The notes beneath the pieces were generated by a model that was given only the letters and a program-made list of their open reading frames with translations, did no database searches and was not told where the DNA came from. The position numbers and the translations under genes are program-made. A stretch of 39,817 bases of DNA from NCBI RefSeq assembly GCF_011762225.1, contig NZ_JAASQI010000015.1:1-39817 (forward strand), written 5' to 3'. This DNA comes from Pseudochelatococcus lubricantis. Lineage in GTDB: Bacteria > Pseudomonadota > Alphaproteobacteria > Rhizobiales > Beijerinckiaceae. Shown piece after piece: positions 6,980 through 15,246 of the stretch; positions within the stretch are counted from its first letter, which is position 1; each line of letters opens with the position of its first letter.

Positions 6980-7627
6980 TCATGCCGCCAGCCTCCGGGC
7001 TGCGATCCCGTGATAGGCGGGGTCCAGCTCGATCCCGAGATAGTCGCAGTTTGCCTCACTGGCCGCGACCAGGGTCGAGCCGGAGCCGCAGAACGGGTCC
7101 AGCACCAGCCCGCCCTCGGGGCAGAATGCCTCGATCAGGGGCTTCAGCGCCGCCACCGGCTTCTGCGTCGGATGGAGCCGGTTGCCGCTGTAGGGGAAAT
7201 CGATCACATCGGCCGGCGGGTTCGCCGGCAGCACCGGGCGGCCCTTGGCCAGCACGTAAGCGGATTCGTGCGTGTAGCTGACGAACCGCGCCCGCGAGGC
7301 ATAGCGTTTGCGGAAGACGATATGGCCGACGATGCGGAATCCCGCCGCGCGCCAGGCGCTCATGAAGCGGTCTGTCTGGGTCCAGCCGTAGAAGCTCACG
7401 CACAGGCTGTCGTTCTTCAGGACGCGGAACATCGCGCGCGATGCCGGCTCCAGCCAGTCGGCATTGTCGTCGTTGGCGATCGAGCGCCCGTCGCGCGACT
7501 TGTAGCGGACGAGATAGGGCGGGTCCGTCAGGATGAAATCGACGGAGCGGGCCGGCATCTGCCGCATCACCTCGATGCAGTCGCCGTGCTGGATCGAATT
7601 GCGGAGCTGGTTGGTCTTGTAGGTCAT
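6980..7627 (-). CDS. Beta-class DNA methyltransferase (N6-adenine or N4-cytosine)
   Basis: A 215-aa site-specific DNA methyltransferase. The catalytic motif DPPY is at residues 35-38, ahead of the S-adenosylmethionine motif in LVLDPFCGSGSTL near residue 185, an order that defines the beta class. HPTQKP lies between them. The start at 7627 is preferred because GGAGG is 7 bases upstream; longer versions lack this. No restriction enzyme is adjacent, so it is an orphan enzyme, of the kind mobile elements use to mask their own DNA from restriction. Target recognition cannot be read from the sequence. Confidence 0.9.
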   Translation of the reverse strand: MTYKTNQLRNSIQHGDCIEVMRQMPARSVDFILTDPPYLVRYKSRDGRSIANDDNADWLEPASRAMFRVLKNDSLCVSFYGWTQTDRFMSAWRAAGFRIVGHIVFRKRYASRARFVSYTHESAYVLAKGRPVLPANPPADVIDFPYSGNRLHPTQKPVAALKPLIEAFCPEGGLVLDPFCGSGSTLVAASEANCDYLGIELDPAYHGIAARRLAA

Positions 7628-7889
7628 GGCATCCTCCTGTCTGTTGCGGTTGATGCCGCGTGACAGGGCGGGCCGAAGAAGCCGGGCGCGCACCGCAAGG
7701 GGAATGGTCAACACGGGAGCCGGAGGCGAAGGAGCGGGCAGGCCATTGCGGGTTTGGCGCGGTCCGCCAGAACGCCGGTGTCAATGAAACCGCAAGGCAG
7801 GAGCGAGGCATGGCCGGACAGGCCAGCGCAGCCATCCTGACCAGTTTGTGCGCAATACGGGGTGGTGCGGTTGGTGCGATCACGGTGGC

Positions 7890-8114
7890 ATGGAAACCGT
7901 CGATCCCAGGACCGGCATGCCTTCGCCCGCCAAGTCGTTCGACTTCGTGGTGACGGACGATCTTGCCGGCCTGCCGGTCTCGAATGCCGAACTCGACGCC
8001 ATCGAAGCCTTTCTCGGACAGGCGCTGCGCGATTTGTTCTCAGCCGACTCGGAACCGCCGCAAATGCATGGTGAACTTGAGGAAATTCCGAAACGCCGGG
8101 GGGCCAGACAATGA
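7890..8114 (+). CDS. Small unknown protein translationally coupled to the serine recombinase
   Basis: A 74-aa acidic protein (TVDPRTGMPSPAKSFDFVVT, then LAGLPVSNAELDAIEAFLGQ). Its stop overlaps the start of the recombinase in an ATGA, so the two are co-translated. I do not recognise a family. Given its position, it might be an accessory or directionality factor, but no HTH is evident. An upstream in-frame ATG at 7848 is possible. Confidence 0.55.
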   Translation: METVDPRTGMPSPAKSFDFVVTDDLAGLPVSNAELDAIEAFLGQALRDLFSADSEPPQMHGELEEIPKRRGARQ

Positions 8115-9751
8115 AAACCGCACCTGCCGAACAGCCCGTCGCCTCACGCGCTGCGCTCTACATGCGCGTGTCCACGGGCCGTCAGGCCGAAAGCGATCTG
8201 TCGATTCCCGATCAGCGCCGCCAGGCCACCGCCTTCTGCAAGGCGCGGGGCTGGGAGGTCGTCAACGAGTTTGTCGATGCGGGCCTGTCCGGCACCACGG
8301 ACAACCGCCCGGAATTGCAGCGCCTGCTCGATCTGGCGACGAACGGCGCGCCGCCGTTCGACGTGGTGGTCGTCCATTCCCTGAGCCGCTTCATGCGCGA
8401 CGCCTTCCTTCAGGAAATGCACGTCCGGCGTCTCGCCAAGGCGGGCGTGCGGCTCGTGTCGATGACGCAGGATGTCGGCGACGATCCTGTCGGCGTCATG
8501 GTGCGTCAGGTCTTCGCGCTGTTCGACGAGTATCAGTCGAACGAGATTCGCAAGCATGTCAGCCGCTCGATGAACGAGAATGCCCGGCAGGGCTTCTGGA
8601 ACGGCGCGGCTCCGCCCTTCGGCTATACCACGGTCGTGGTCGGGCAGCGCGGCGCGCGCTTCAAGAAGAAGCTCGCCATCGACCCGGTCGAGGCCGAGAC
8701 CGTGCGCCTGATGTTCCGGCTGCTGACGGAAGGGGACGGCACCACGGGGCCGATGGGCGTCAAGGCGGCGGTGTGCTGGCTGAACGAGCGCGGCTATCGC
8801 ACCCGCGGCGGCGCGCGGTGGGGCATCGGCCCGCTTTACAATCTGATCTCGAACACGGTCTACAAGGGCGAGGCTGTCTTCAACCGCATGGACTCGAAGA
8901 CCCGGAAGCCCAAGCCCGTCTCCGAGCACATCATCGTGCCGGTCGATCCGATCATCGACCCGGCCGTCTTCGACGCGCTCCAGGCGCAGATGAGGGAGCG
9001 CAATCCCAAGGTTTTGCCGCCGCGCGTCGTCACCGGGCCGATCCTGCTGACCGGCATCGCCACCTGCGCCAGTTGCGGCGGGGGCATGACCATCCGCACG
9101 GGCAAGTCGGGGCGCTACCGCTACTATGTCTGTGCGGCGGCAGCGCAGAAGGGCAAGACCGCCTGCGCCGGCCGCTCGGTGCCGATGGACCGGCTCGACA
9201 ATGCGGTCATGGACCGCGTCTCCGACGAGCTGCTGATGCCCGACCGCGTGGCGGACATGCTGCGCGGCCTGATGGATCGCCAGACGAAGAGGGATGAGGA
9301 CTACGGCAACCGCCTGACGGCGCTGCGGGGCAAGCTGTCAGAGGCGGAAGGGCGGCTGACGCGGCTCTATCAGGCCATCGAGAACGGCATCGCCGATCCG
9401 AACGACCCGACGCTGAAAGACCGCATCGCGGCGGTGAAAACCGAACGCGACATTGCGCAGGCCGCGTTCGACCGCGCCGTCGCGGAAATGCGCCCGGAAG
9501 CGCGGATCACGGAAGAAAAGATCGCTTCCTTCGTCGGCACCATGCGCGACAACGTGCTGTCGGGCGACACGCCCTTCCGCCGCGCCTGGCTGCGCGCCGT
9601 CATCGACGGGGTGGAAGTCGATGACCGGGAAATCCACATCCACGGTCGCCGGACCGTTCTGGAGCGTCTTGTCATGGGAGGCGGGGCCACTCCCGCAGGA
9701 GTGCCCAGTTTTGTTCGCAAATGGCGCACCCGACACGATTCGAACGTGTGA
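8111..9751 (+). CDS. Large serine recombinase (resolvase domain, zinc ribbon, coiled coil)
   Basis: A 546-aa large serine recombinase. The N-terminal resolvase domain has the nucleophile serine in YMRVSTGRQ (Ser21) and arginines in VVHSLSRFMRDAF. A recombinase domain follows (residues ~190-300), then a zinc beta-ribbon with CASCGGGM and two further cysteines, a coiled-coil segment (about 385-465) and a C-terminal tail. Such enzymes integrate and excise elements at specific attachment sites. The last residues, RTRHDSNV, are encoded by the antisense strand of a tRNA-Arg 3' end, so the gene terminates inside the tRNA fragment at 9722-9766. It overlaps the upstream 74-aa gene by 4 bases. Confidence 0.9.
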   Translation: MKTAPAEQPVASRAALYMRVSTGRQAESDLSIPDQRRQATAFCKARGWEVVNEFVDAGLSGTTDNRPELQRLLDLATNGAPPFDVVVVHSLSRFMRDAFLQEMHVRRLAKAGVRLVSMTQDVGDDPVGVMVRQVFALFDEYQSNEIRKHVSRSMNENARQGFWNGAAPPFGYTTVVVGQRGARFKKKLAIDPVEAETVRLMFRLLTEGDGTTGPMGVKAAVCWLNERGYRTRGGARWGIGPLYNLISNTVYKGEAVFNRMDSKTRKPKPVSEHIIVPVDPIIDPAVFDALQAQMRERNPKVLPPRVVTGPILLTGIATCASCGGGMTIRTGKSGRYRYYVCAAAAQKGKTACAGRSVPMDRLDNAVMDRVSDELLMPDRVADMLRGLMDRQTKRDEDYGNRLTALRGKLSEAEGRLTRLYQAIENGIADPNDPTLKDRIAAVKTERDIAQAAFDRAVAEMRPEARITEEKIASFVGTMRDNVLSGDTPFRRAWLRAVIDGVEVDDREIHIHGRRTVLERLVMGGGATPAGVPSFVRKWRTRHDSNV

Positions 9752-9766
9752 CCTTTGCCTTCGGAG
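9722..9766 (-). other. 3' fragment of a tRNA-Arg(CCG) gene: attachment site
   Basis: Read leftward from 9766: anticodon loop CTCCGAA (anticodon CCG), 3' anticodon arm GGCAA, variable loop AGGTC, a T arm ACACG-TTCGAAT-CGTGT, acceptor strand CGGGTGC, discriminator G and CCA. The 5' half (D arm, acceptor 5' strand) is absent: the sequence right of 9766 does not pair. This is the classic repeat left at the distal end of an element that integrated into a tRNA 3' end. A tyrosine integrase starts 184 bp to the right, so the element lies rightward, and its other end should be an intact tRNA-Arg beyond the window. Confidence 0.8.
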
Positions 9767-9950
9767 CAATTTAGGCTGCCTATCCGAAATGCACGATAGA
9801 GCACGCTAGGCTACGATAACCCATTGAAACCACTGGACTATGGGGTTTTCTACGCCGAAATGTCTATCCAAAATTTCGCTCCGATCTTCATCCGGCTGCT
9901 TCCGTGGTGCTTCCGCGGAAACAGCCCCTCTCCAGCAGAGGAGAAGCCAC

Positions 9951-11297
9951 ATGGCAAAACTGACCAAGCGCATAGTGGACGCCGCCGACGTCCGTGAAAA
10001 GGACTACTTCATCTGGGATGACGAGCTGCCCGGCTTCGGCCTTCGCGTTTTCACCTCGGGCAAGCGTAGCTACCTCATCCAGTATCGCGCCGCCGGCCGG
10101 ACGCGACGCTTCACGATCGGCCTGCACGGTATCTGGACGGCAGAGACCGCCCGGCAGGAGGCTAAGGTTCAGCTTGGTCGCGTCGCCAAGGGCGAGAACC
10201 CGTCCGAGGAACGCCAGCTCGACCATCAGGCCATCACCGTCAAGGAGCTGTGCGCCCTCTATGTCGCCGACCTGAATGCGGGACTGATCCTCGGCAAGGG
10301 CGGTCGCCCCAAGAAGCCGTCGACCATCGTCACCGACGCCGGCCGCATTGAGCGGCACATCATCCCGCTGATCGGCACGCGGCGGGTGAAGGATCTCGTC
10401 AAGGCCGACATCAACAAAGTCCTCAAGGACATCATGGCCGGCAAGACGCGAGTCTCTGTCAAGACGAAGAAGCTGCGCGGCAAGGCCATCGTGCGCGGCG
10501 GCGCGGGCACGGCGACCCGCACTGTCGGCCTGCTCGGCGGCATCCTCACCTATGCCGTCGAGGCCGGCATCATCGACCGCAATCCCGCCCACGGCTTGAA
10601 GAAGCCGAAGGACAATGTGCGCAACCGCCGTCTGACGGAGGCGGAGTATCACATCCTGGGCGACATTCTGCGAAACGCGGCCGAGACCGAGAAATACGCG
10701 ATGACGGTCGACATCATCCGCCAGATCGCCATGACCGGCTGCCGCCGCACCGAGATGATCCGGCTCATGCGGACCGAGGTGGACGCGGCGGGCAGTTGCC
10801 TGCGCCTCGTCGACAGCAAGGAAGGCGCTTCCGTCCGCCCCATCGGGCTTCCCGTCGTCGAATATCTCGAGGAACGCTGCAAGGACCTGACCGGCACCTA
10901 TGTCTTCCCCGGCCAGGGCGAGGACAACGCCTTCGGCAGCTTCCCGAACCACTGGGAGCAGATCTTCAAGGACACGCCGCTAGCCGATGTCACGCCGCAC
11001 GTCCTGCGCCACAGCTTCGCCAGCATCGGCAACGATCTCGGCTTCACCGAGGTCACAATCGCGGCGCTGGTCGGCCACTCCAAGGGGTCAGTGACGAGCA
11101 AATACATCCATAGCCTCGACACTGCGCTCATCATGGCCGCAGACACCATCTCCGGCTACATCAAGGGCCTTCTCGATGGCGTCGCCTTCAAGCAGACCGC
11201 CTATGCCCTCGACCGGGATTCCCGGAAGGCGGCGCTGGCGCGTTTCCTCCAATCGGCGGCCGCCAACGAGCAGGAGGAGCTGCCTCTTGCGGCGTAA
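9951..11297 (+). CDS. int: Tyrosine integrase with N-terminal arm-binding domain
   Basis: A 448-aa site-specific tyrosine recombinase. The N-terminal arm-binding domain (DUF4102-like, with FIWDDELPGFGLRVFTSGKR) is followed by a core-binding region and the catalytic domain: first Arg in TGCRRTEMIRL, HVLRHSFASIG (His-x-x-Arg), LVGHSK and the nucleophile Tyr in SKYIHS. The start at 9951 has GAGGAG upstream. It lies next to the tRNA-Arg 3' fragment, the usual place for an integrase of this family, and probably catalyses integration into and excision from tRNA-Arg. It is followed by a toxin-antitoxin pair that would punish loss of the element. Confidence 0.95.
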   Translation: MAKLTKRIVDAADVREKDYFIWDDELPGFGLRVFTSGKRSYLIQYRAAGRTRRFTIGLHGIWTAETARQEAKVQLGRVAKGENPSEERQLDHQAITVKELCALYVADLNAGLILGKGGRPKKPSTIVTDAGRIERHIIPLIGTRRVKDLVKADINKVLKDIMAGKTRVSVKTKKLRGKAIVRGGAGTATRTVGLLGGILTYAVEAGIIDRNPAHGLKKPKDNVRNRRLTEAEYHILGDILRNAAETEKYAMTVDIIRQIAMTGCRRTEMIRLMRTEVDAAGSCLRLVDSKEGASVRPIGLPVVEYLEERCKDLTGTYVFPGQGEDNAFGSFPNHWEQIFKDTPLADVTPHVLRHSFASIGNDLGFTEVTIAALVGHSKGSVTSKYIHSLDTALIMAADTISGYIKGLLDGVAFKQTAYALDRDSRKAALARFLQSAAANEQEELPLAA

Positions 11298-11323
11298 CCG
11301 ACACCATCAGGGGGTTTCAGTTA

Positions 11324-11352
11324 TTGCAGTTGGAGCCCGCAACGACTATATT
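11324..11352 (+). promoter_or_regulatory. Sigma70-like promoter of the PIN toxin-antitoxin operon
   Basis: TTGCAG (11324-11329), a 17-base spacer and TATATT (11347-11352), followed by AGGAGA (11361) and the ATG at 11374. The spacing is ideal. Confidence 0.65.
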
Positions 11353-11373
11353 GGCTGGTCAGGAGAACCCATC

Positions 11374-11820
11374 ATGGCCAGCCAAGTCGTCAAATTCGCC
11401 GGTCTCTCGGACCGCGACCGCAAGAAGGTCTCGCCTCTGCCCAAGCTGGCAGAGGGCGACCGCGTCGAGCTGCGCGTCCGGCGCCGCGACGGTCACGATG
11501 AGACCCTGGCCCTGCCGCCCGCGGCGGCGAGCGCCGTCGAGGCCCTGATCACGCACCTGCTCAGCGGCGAGCGCGTGGCGGTTCTTTCCGAGGATCAGGA
11601 GCTGAGCCCCACCGAGGCGTCCGAAATCCTCGGCATCTCGCGCCCGCTCGTCGTGCTGCGCATGGACCGGGGCGATCTGCCCTTCCGTTATGTCGGCAAA
11701 CACCGCCGCGCCTCGCTCAAGGACGTGCTGACGCTGAAGGCCAAGCTCGACGTCCGGCGCAAGGCCATGCAGGACCTCGCCGCCGACGCCGAGGATCTCC
11801 ATCTTCGCTATGGCGTTTAA
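11374..11820 (+). CDS. Antitoxin with excisionase-like HTH, partner of PIN toxin
   Basis: A 148-aa protein. The N-terminal part is a small beta-rich segment (RVELRVRRRDGHDETLALPP), and the middle carries an excisionase/MerR-like HTH: LSPTEASEILGISRPLVVLR followed by DRGDLPFRYVGKHRRASL. This is the DNA-binding antitoxin type commonly found before PIN-domain toxins in Proteobacteria. The start at 11374 has AGGAGA 7 bases upstream. It overlaps the toxin gene by 11 bases, so the two are coupled. Expected role: neutralise the toxin and repress the operon. Confidence 0.8.
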   Translation: MASQVVKFAGLSDRDRKKVSPLPKLAEGDRVELRVRRRDGHDETLALPPAAASAVEALITHLLSGERVAVLSEDQELSPTEASEILGISRPLVVLRMDRGDLPFRYVGKHRRASLKDVLTLKAKLDVRRKAMQDLAADAEDLHLRYGV

Positions 11821-12385
11821 GTCCGCCGTCGCCATCTACGATGCCTGCATCCTCTACCCCTTCCATCTGAGGAATGTCGTTGTGCAGGCGGCGGTCGACG
11901 GTCTGGTCGATGCGCACTGGACGGAGGCGATCCATGACGAGTGGATACGCAACCTACTGGCCAATACGCCGGGTCTTCCGCCCGAGCACCTGCAAGCCAC
12001 CAAGCAGCTCATGAACGTCGCCGTGCCGGAGGCGACCATTACCGGCTATGATCGGCATATCCACACCGTGAGCCTGCCGGATCCCGATGACCGCCACGTC
12101 GCGGCGGCGGCGATCGAGGCTGGCGCGTCGATGATCGTCACCTGGAACCTGCGTGACTTCCCCGTCGCCGAGTTGAGGAAGCATGGTCTGGCGCGGCAAT
12201 CGCCGGACGCCTTTCTCGTCAGCCTCTACGAGCAGGCTCCCGATATGCTGCTCGCCTCGCTGGCGAATGCGCGCAGCAATCTCAGCCGGACGCGCGTGTC
12301 GGCCGCCGATTTCGTCGGCATCCTGCGCGACCAGAGGCTGGTCAAGCTCGCGGCGCAGATCGAGAACCACGTCAGCGACCTCTAG
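11810..12385 (+). CDS. PIN-domain toxin (VapC-like RNase)
   Basis: A 191-aa PIN-domain protein. The acidic active-site set is visible as Asp11 (AIYDACILYP), Glu/Asp around 39-44 (WTEAIHDEW), Asp93/Asp94 (LPDPDDRHVAAAAI) and Asp116 (TWNLRDFP). PIN toxins cleave RNA when freed from the antitoxin. The start lies inside the end of the antitoxin gene. Its place beside the integrase suggests stabilisation of the element after integration or excision. The protein is longer than minimal VapC (about 130 aa), with a helical C-terminal extension. Confidence 0.8.
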   Translation: MAFKSAVAIYDACILYPFHLRNVVVQAAVDGLVDAHWTEAIHDEWIRNLLANTPGLPPEHLQATKQLMNVAVPEATITGYDRHIHTVSLPDPDDRHVAAAAIEAGASMIVTWNLRDFPVAELRKHGLARQSPDAFLVSLYEQAPDMLLASLANARSNLSRTRVSAADFVGILRDQRLVKLAAQIENHVSDL

Positions 12386-12394
12386 GGCGGCTTT

Positions 12395-12414
12395 CCGGGT
12401 TTGCTGAAACCCGG
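12395..12414 (+). terminator. Perfect hairpin after the PIN operon
   Basis: CCGGGTTT (12395-12402) pairs with AAACCCGG (12407-12414) around GCTG, directly after the toxin stop. The T tract is weak (TTCT). Confidence 0.5.
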
Positions 12415-12550
12415 TTCTCCAGCTCTGCGGGTTTACGGATTTACGATGCGAGGCTGTTCCTCAGTGCCCCTTGCGCTCACCAGGTGGGCAGGCAACAGCA
12501 TCGTAATAGAATATAATTGTAGTTCATTTCAGAGGGATGTTTCCGCGAAC

Positions 12551-13376
12551 ATGGCCAAGAAAACGGTCGAAAGACTTAATCCGACACCCTCTACCGTAAA
12601 GAAGCTCTTCGCCTATAGCGGAAACCAGTGTGCCGTCCCCGATTGTCAGGAGCAGCTTGTCGACGTAAGCGGCGCCATGCTGGGCAAGGTCGCCCATATC
12701 TGCGCCGCCGAGAAAGGCGGGCCGCGCTTCGACGTTGACATGAGCAACGAAGACCGCCGCGCCTTTGAAAACCTGCTTCTGGTTTGCGGCAAGCACCATG
12801 ACATCATCGACCATCAGCCCAATGTGACGACCTACACGGTCGAGGTGCTGGGCAAATACAAGGCCGATCACGAAGATCGTTTCAAACGGGCGGAGCTACA
12901 GCTCATCGCGCAGATCACGGACACGACCCAGGCCAGGCTGCCCACCTATCCGGAAACGCTGAAGCGGTTCGGAGAGGTCTTCGATGTCACCGACTCGATG
13001 AATCTCGACGAGGAAGTCGCCGGGCTGACCACCTTCATCGACAGGCTGAAGGAGCTTCCCCTCGAAGAGCGGGCATTCGCCATCAAGCTGGCCGAACGCA
13101 TGAGACGTCGGGACGTCGATGACCTGCCGGCCGAAGACGTGGTCGGCGCGTTCAACCTTGGAAAAACCAGGCTGCGTCAGCATATGACTTTGCTGGAGCA
13201 TCACCTGCTTGGCGATATCACCGAAGGGCATGGCTACCAGCAATATATCGTGCGGCTGTGGGACCCGCGATCCCGGCGGCAATCCCTGGGTAGAGATGCT
13301 GGAGTTCTGCGAAAAGACGGGCATCACCATCGACAGCCTCCTCTATGATCTCAATTTCGCGCAGTACGACGGCTGA
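12551..13376 (+). pseudogene. HNH-nuclease protein with a C-terminal frameshift
   Basis: The protein starts MAKKTVERLNPTPSTVKKLF and carries an HNH-type zinc nuclease domain at residues ~20-85: AYSGNQCAVPDCQEQLV, GKVAHICAAEKGGPRF and NLLLVCGKHHDIID. A helical region (130-240) follows. Such HNH proteins are typical of phage-defence loci. The zero frame runs to 13348 but loses sense after VRLWDP near 13268. The +1 frame then reads PGGNPWVEMLEFCEKTG, then ITIDSLLYDLNFAQYDG, and stops at 13376. One extra base near 13268-13272 (or two missing) explains this. Either the gene is freshly damaged or the sequence has an error; the nuclease domain is intact. Confidence 0.65.
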
Positions 13377-13554
13377 CGGCAGTATGGCGGCGCGGTCGCC
13401 TCCAACAGCCTCACGGCATCAGGACGGTTGATCGGGTTTGCCCGGCAGGGCTCGCAACCATCGTTTCCACGACTGTCTGCATTTTTGGCGGGGGAAAGCC
13501 TTCCCCCTGGCCGGCACTTCGTTGCCGGCGCACCCCCTTCTGCGGGGAGACCCC
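13377..13554. other. Hairpin-rich remnant left of the ars transposon
   Basis: No gene. It contains GGGGGAAAGCCTTCCCCC-type and CCGGCA...TGCCGG hairpins. It probably was contiguous with the ardC leader at 19370-19469 before the transposon entered, because the same kind of hairpin-rich DNA resumes at the right junction. Confidence 0.4.
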
Positions 13555-13572
13555 CAGGCTGTGCAGAAACTC
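13555..13572 (+). repeat. Left terminal inverted repeat of the ars transposon
   Basis: CAGGCTGTGCAGAAACTC, 51 bases beyond the transposase stop. It is identical in inverted orientation to 19352-19369. Confidence 0.75.
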
Positions 13573-13623
13573 GGCGACAATTCAGTGCAGGCGCGATGAC
13601 GCGAACTGAATCGAGCGGGGTTC

Positions 13624-15045
13624 TTAGCCCCGCGACATCAGCGCCCCGGTCCCGAAGGCGTTCGAAGCGCGGATGATGTTGAATGCCAGGACCGAGAGGG
13701 CAGCTTCGGCTTTCACCCGCCGCAAACCCCGGGTCAGGAAGCGGCCTCCGCCAGACATTCGCTTGATGGTGCCGAAGGGATGCTCCACCGTGCAGCGCCG
13801 GATCGTCATGAGATCAGGGTTCTCGTGAACCCGACGCTCCATCCGATCGAGCGCGCCCTGATCCACGAGCCTGTGAATGGTGCGCTGATATCCTGGCGTA
13901 CACTGCGGCTTGATGTGGCAAGTCTGGCACGCGGGCGTTCTGTAACGGATCGCCCGATTTCGGGTATGTTTGCCCTTGGGATGCATGGTTTCACCAGCCG
14001 GGCAGCGGATCGTGTCGGTTTCCTCGTCATGGACGAACTGCACAGGGCGGAAGTATTGCGCGCTCATCGCACCACGTTTGATCGGAGCCGCTACTCGTAC
14101 ACCGTCTTGCTCGCAGCGCGCGACCTCCTGCGCATTCGAGTAGCCTCCGTCCGCCAGCACTTCGAGCTGGTCGACGTCGAGCACTTGCTTTGCCGCAATC
14201 GCCATTGGATGCAGCAACTGGCTGTCGTTGGCTTCGTTGGCGACATCGTTGTGAATGATCAGGCCACTTTCGATATCGACGACACTCTGGAGATTATAGG
14301 CCGGGAACTTCGGCGCCCGGCCATACCCCATTGGTCTTGAATCCGGTTCTCCGAAGACCACGACGTTCGTATCGTGCTCAGCGAGCTCGGCCCGCCGCTT
14401 TTCCAAGCGCTGCTTGCGGCGTTCGAGCGACGCGATCGCGCCGGCAAAAGCCGCGCGATTGACCGTCTGATCTCGCGCGTCCGCCGGGTGTTGATCCGCT
14501 ATGTTGAGACGGTCGAGATAGTAGGCGATTTCTGTTTCGGCGTGAGCGATGTCGCGTGCCAGACGATCTGCTCCTGCGATGTTCTTCGCGCTGGCAATCA
14601 CCCGCATCTTGGTCCCGTCCAACGCCACCTTGCCGGGAGTGACAAGGCCGTTCTCGCGACAGAATCTGATGAATGCGGCGCCCGTGGCGATGATCGCTTC
14701 GGGATTATCGTGCCGGAACGCTGCGATGGTCCGATAGTCCGGGGTCATCCGCCGCATCAGCCAGATGGCCTCCAGGTCGCGCTGGCAGGCGCGCTCCAAC
14801 TGGCGCGAAGAGCGCCACTGATTCAGGTAACCCCAGATATACAGCCGCAGCATATCGCCTGGATGATAACCGGGTCGCCCCGTTGCGGCCGAGATAGTGC
14901 GCTCAAAGCCAAGCGCCGTGAGATCGAGGGTTTCAACGAAGGCGTCGACGACCCGGACGAGAGATTCCTGCGGCACGTAGTCATCGACGCAGGCAGGTAA
15001 AAGAAGCGGCTGGCTTCGGTCATATCCCTCAATAAAGCGTCCCAT
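13624..15045 (-). CDS. IS1182-family transposase
   Basis: A 473-aa transposase starting MGRFIEGYDRSQPLLLPACV, the conserved opening of the IS1182 family, with the N-terminal DUF772 region (PGYHPGDMLRLYIWGYLNQW). A DDE catalytic set follows: Asp in VALDGTKMRVIAS, Asp in LEVLADGGYSNAQE and Glu in CTVEHPFGTIKR. A zinc-like cluster CQTCHIKPQC precedes the last motif. The start at 15045 is supported by GGAGG 6 bases upstream. The gene appears intact, so the element may still be active. It points away from the ars genes and ends near the left inverted repeat. Confidence 0.92.
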   Translation of the reverse strand: MGRFIEGYDRSQPLLLPACVDDYVPQESLVRVVDAFVETLDLTALGFERTISAATGRPGYHPGDMLRLYIWGYLNQWRSSRQLERACQRDLEAIWLMRRMTPDYRTIAAFRHDNPEAIIATGAAFIRFCRENGLVTPGKVALDGTKMRVIASAKNIAGADRLARDIAHAETEIAYYLDRLNIADQHPADARDQTVNRAAFAGAIASLERRKQRLEKRRAELAEHDTNVVVFGEPDSRPMGYGRAPKFPAYNLQSVVDIESGLIIHNDVANEANDSQLLHPMAIAAKQVLDVDQLEVLADGGYSNAQEVARCEQDGVRVAAPIKRGAMSAQYFRPVQFVHDEETDTIRCPAGETMHPKGKHTRNRAIRYRTPACQTCHIKPQCTPGYQRTIHRLVDQGALDRMERRVHENPDLMTIRRCTVEHPFGTIKRMSGGGRFLTRGLRRVKAEAALSVLAFNIIRASNAFGTGALMSRG

Positions 15046-15246
15046 TGTGCCTCCGTGCCGCAAGTAATGAAGTGTAGCATCCATGGGCAACTAACCCCAG
15101 TAAATGCTTGGCAATACGAGCAATATCTACTGCGGGCGCCACCAGAACATATTGCTCGCACCACTCTGGTGATAGACAAAGAAGCATCGGGGAACGCGCG
15201 CGCTGTCGCACGCTCGGCATGCGGACCATGATGAGGTTCTGGCAAG

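Noticed and set aside
8144-8929. A 261-codon minus-strand frame opposite the serine recombinase.
   Set aside because: Antisense shadow; no ribosome site or domain.
9722-9810. A complete tRNA gene on the minus strand.
   Set aside because: Only the 3' half from the anticodon loop is present; the sequence to the right does not form a D arm or acceptor 5' strand.
9888-10952. A 354-codon minus-strand frame opposite the integrase.
   Set aside because: Antisense shadow of a complete tyrosine integrase.
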